Of a stretch of 64,000 nucleotides of DNA, positions 63,662-64,000 are shown in pieces; position 1 is the stretch's first letter, and each line of letters starts with the position of its first letter. The stretch is taken from positions 1-64,000 of the forward strand of contig DATNIC010000005.1 in NCBI GenBank assembly GCA_035604635.1, read 5' to 3'. A program made the translations under genes and the position numbers. This stretch comes from DATNIC01 sp035604635. Lineage in GTDB: Bacteria; Vulcanimicrobiota; Vulcanimicrobiia; Vulcanimicrobiales; Vulcanimicrobiaceae. The notes under the pieces are model-generated. The model ran no database searches and had not been told where the DNA came from. It saw only the letters and a list, made by a program, of their open reading frames with translations.

Positions 63662-64000
63662 GCGAGCACGCGAACGCCGTTGACGAGAAAGTCGAGGACC
63701 GCCATGCGGACATAGGTCCCGTTTTGGACTTGCGCGGCGTAGCGCGAACGCGGATCGCGCAGGACATCGTCGGTGAGCTCGACGTCACGATTGTAGGGCC
63801 CAGGATGCATGACCACCGCTTCTTTGCCCAGCGCAGCCAGCCGCCGCGCATTGAGTTGATAGCGCGCGGTGTAGTCATCGAGCGAGGGCAAGAGGCCGGA
63901 GGTAATGCGCTCGCGCTGAATCCGCAACATCATCACCGCGTCGACCTCCGGCAAGACCGCGTCGAAGTCGCGTTCGATCCGGATCCCATCGGTCTTGAAA
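63658..64000 (-). CDS. pyrB: Aspartate carbamoyltransferase, C-terminal part (partial)
   Basis: Only the last 113 or so codons lie in the window; the gene continues past the right edge. Visible residues FKTDGIRIERDF, VDAVMMLRIQRERI, YQLNARRL, VVMHPGPYNRDVELTDDV, YAAQVQNGTYVRMAVLDFLV belong to the aspartate-binding domain; HPGPYNR is the catalytic HPGPxNR motif and the VMMLRIQRER helix is typical. It condenses carbamoyl phosphate with aspartate, the step between CarAB and PyrC. It is coupled to pyrC by a GTGA overlap. Confidence 0.94.
   Translation of the reverse strand, partial: FKTDGIRIERDFDAVLPEVDAVMMLRIQRERITSGLLPSLDDYTARYQLNARRLAALGKEAVVMHPGPYNRDVELTDDVLRDPRSRYAAQVQNGTYVRMAVLDFLVNGVRVLA

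Overview
This is a GC-rich, gene-dense chromosomal segment, roughly two thirds G+C by eye. Almost every base is coding, genes pack into tight operons, and neighbouring genes often share four bases (ATGA, GTGA or TTGA). Core housekeeping genes (glmM, glmS, rpoZ, gmk, rph, ruvABC, queA, carA, carB, pyrB, pyrC, thrB, thrC, ilvD, mdh) show it is chromosome, not plasmid or phage. A PASTA-domain kinase with a penicillin-binding protein, SpoIID, a c-di-AMP riboswitch and an Mla-type lipid transporter with a long MlaD point to a diderm of the Terrabacteria side of the tree. My best guess, an inference only, is Candidatus Eremiobacterota (WPS-2) or a relative.

Layout. 1-3.5 kb: the end of glmM, a c-di-AMP (ydaO-type) riboswitch ahead of a LysM-NlpC/P60 cell-wall hydrolase, a membrane protein, tRNA-Gln, an NTF2-fold protein, a STAS protein and a metallophosphoesterase. 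3.5-8.8 kb: glycolate-oxidase subunits glcF and glcD on the minus strand, separated by a plus-strand cassette of two DGPF/YCII proteins, an ECF42-type sigma factor and a membrane methyltransferase; a matching ECF42 promoter lies in front. 8.8-14.7 kb: ilvD-thrC-thrB-mdh, a methyltransferase and an unknown protein. 14.7-21.2 kb: a hydroxyacid dehydrogenase, a serine hydrolase, an AIM24-like protein, pobA, a Xer-type recombinase, an exported carbonic anhydrase and a rhomboid protease. 21.2-25.4 kb: rph, a coiled-coil protein, mlaE, mlaF and a long mlaD. 25.4-31.5 kb: a phosphotransfer protein plus HD-GYP regulator, glmS, gmk-rpoZ, an RqcH homologue and a second phosphotransfer protein.

31.5-43.4 kb is one long minus-strand gene train: carB, an unknown cysteine-rich protein, a penicillin-binding protein, a PASTA kinase, ruvC, ruvA, ruvB, spoIID and queA. 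A short structured repeat occurs twice here, in the ruvC tail and in front of ruvB. 43.4-46.5 kb: Uma2, pdxH, VWA and DUF58 genes. 46.5-58.4 kb: a NUDIX gene and a peripheral block with a complete branched-chain-amino-acid-type ABC transporter (LivHMGF) and two tandem substrate-binding proteins, with an LLM flavin oxidoreductase, a 3-hydroxyisobutyrate-dehydrogenase-like enzyme, a TetR regulator, an ACMSD-like amidohydrolase and a CocE-like hydrolase. 58.4-64 kb: an intramembrane protease, MoxR, a BatD-like protein, carA, pyrC and the end of pyrB.

Two functional groups look interrupted: glcD/glcF by the ECF42 cassette, and the pyr/car and MoxR/DUF58/VWA genes by the 12 kb transport block. No CRISPR array, prophage or insertion sequence was seen, and no stretch over 300 bases lacks a gene or RNA element.
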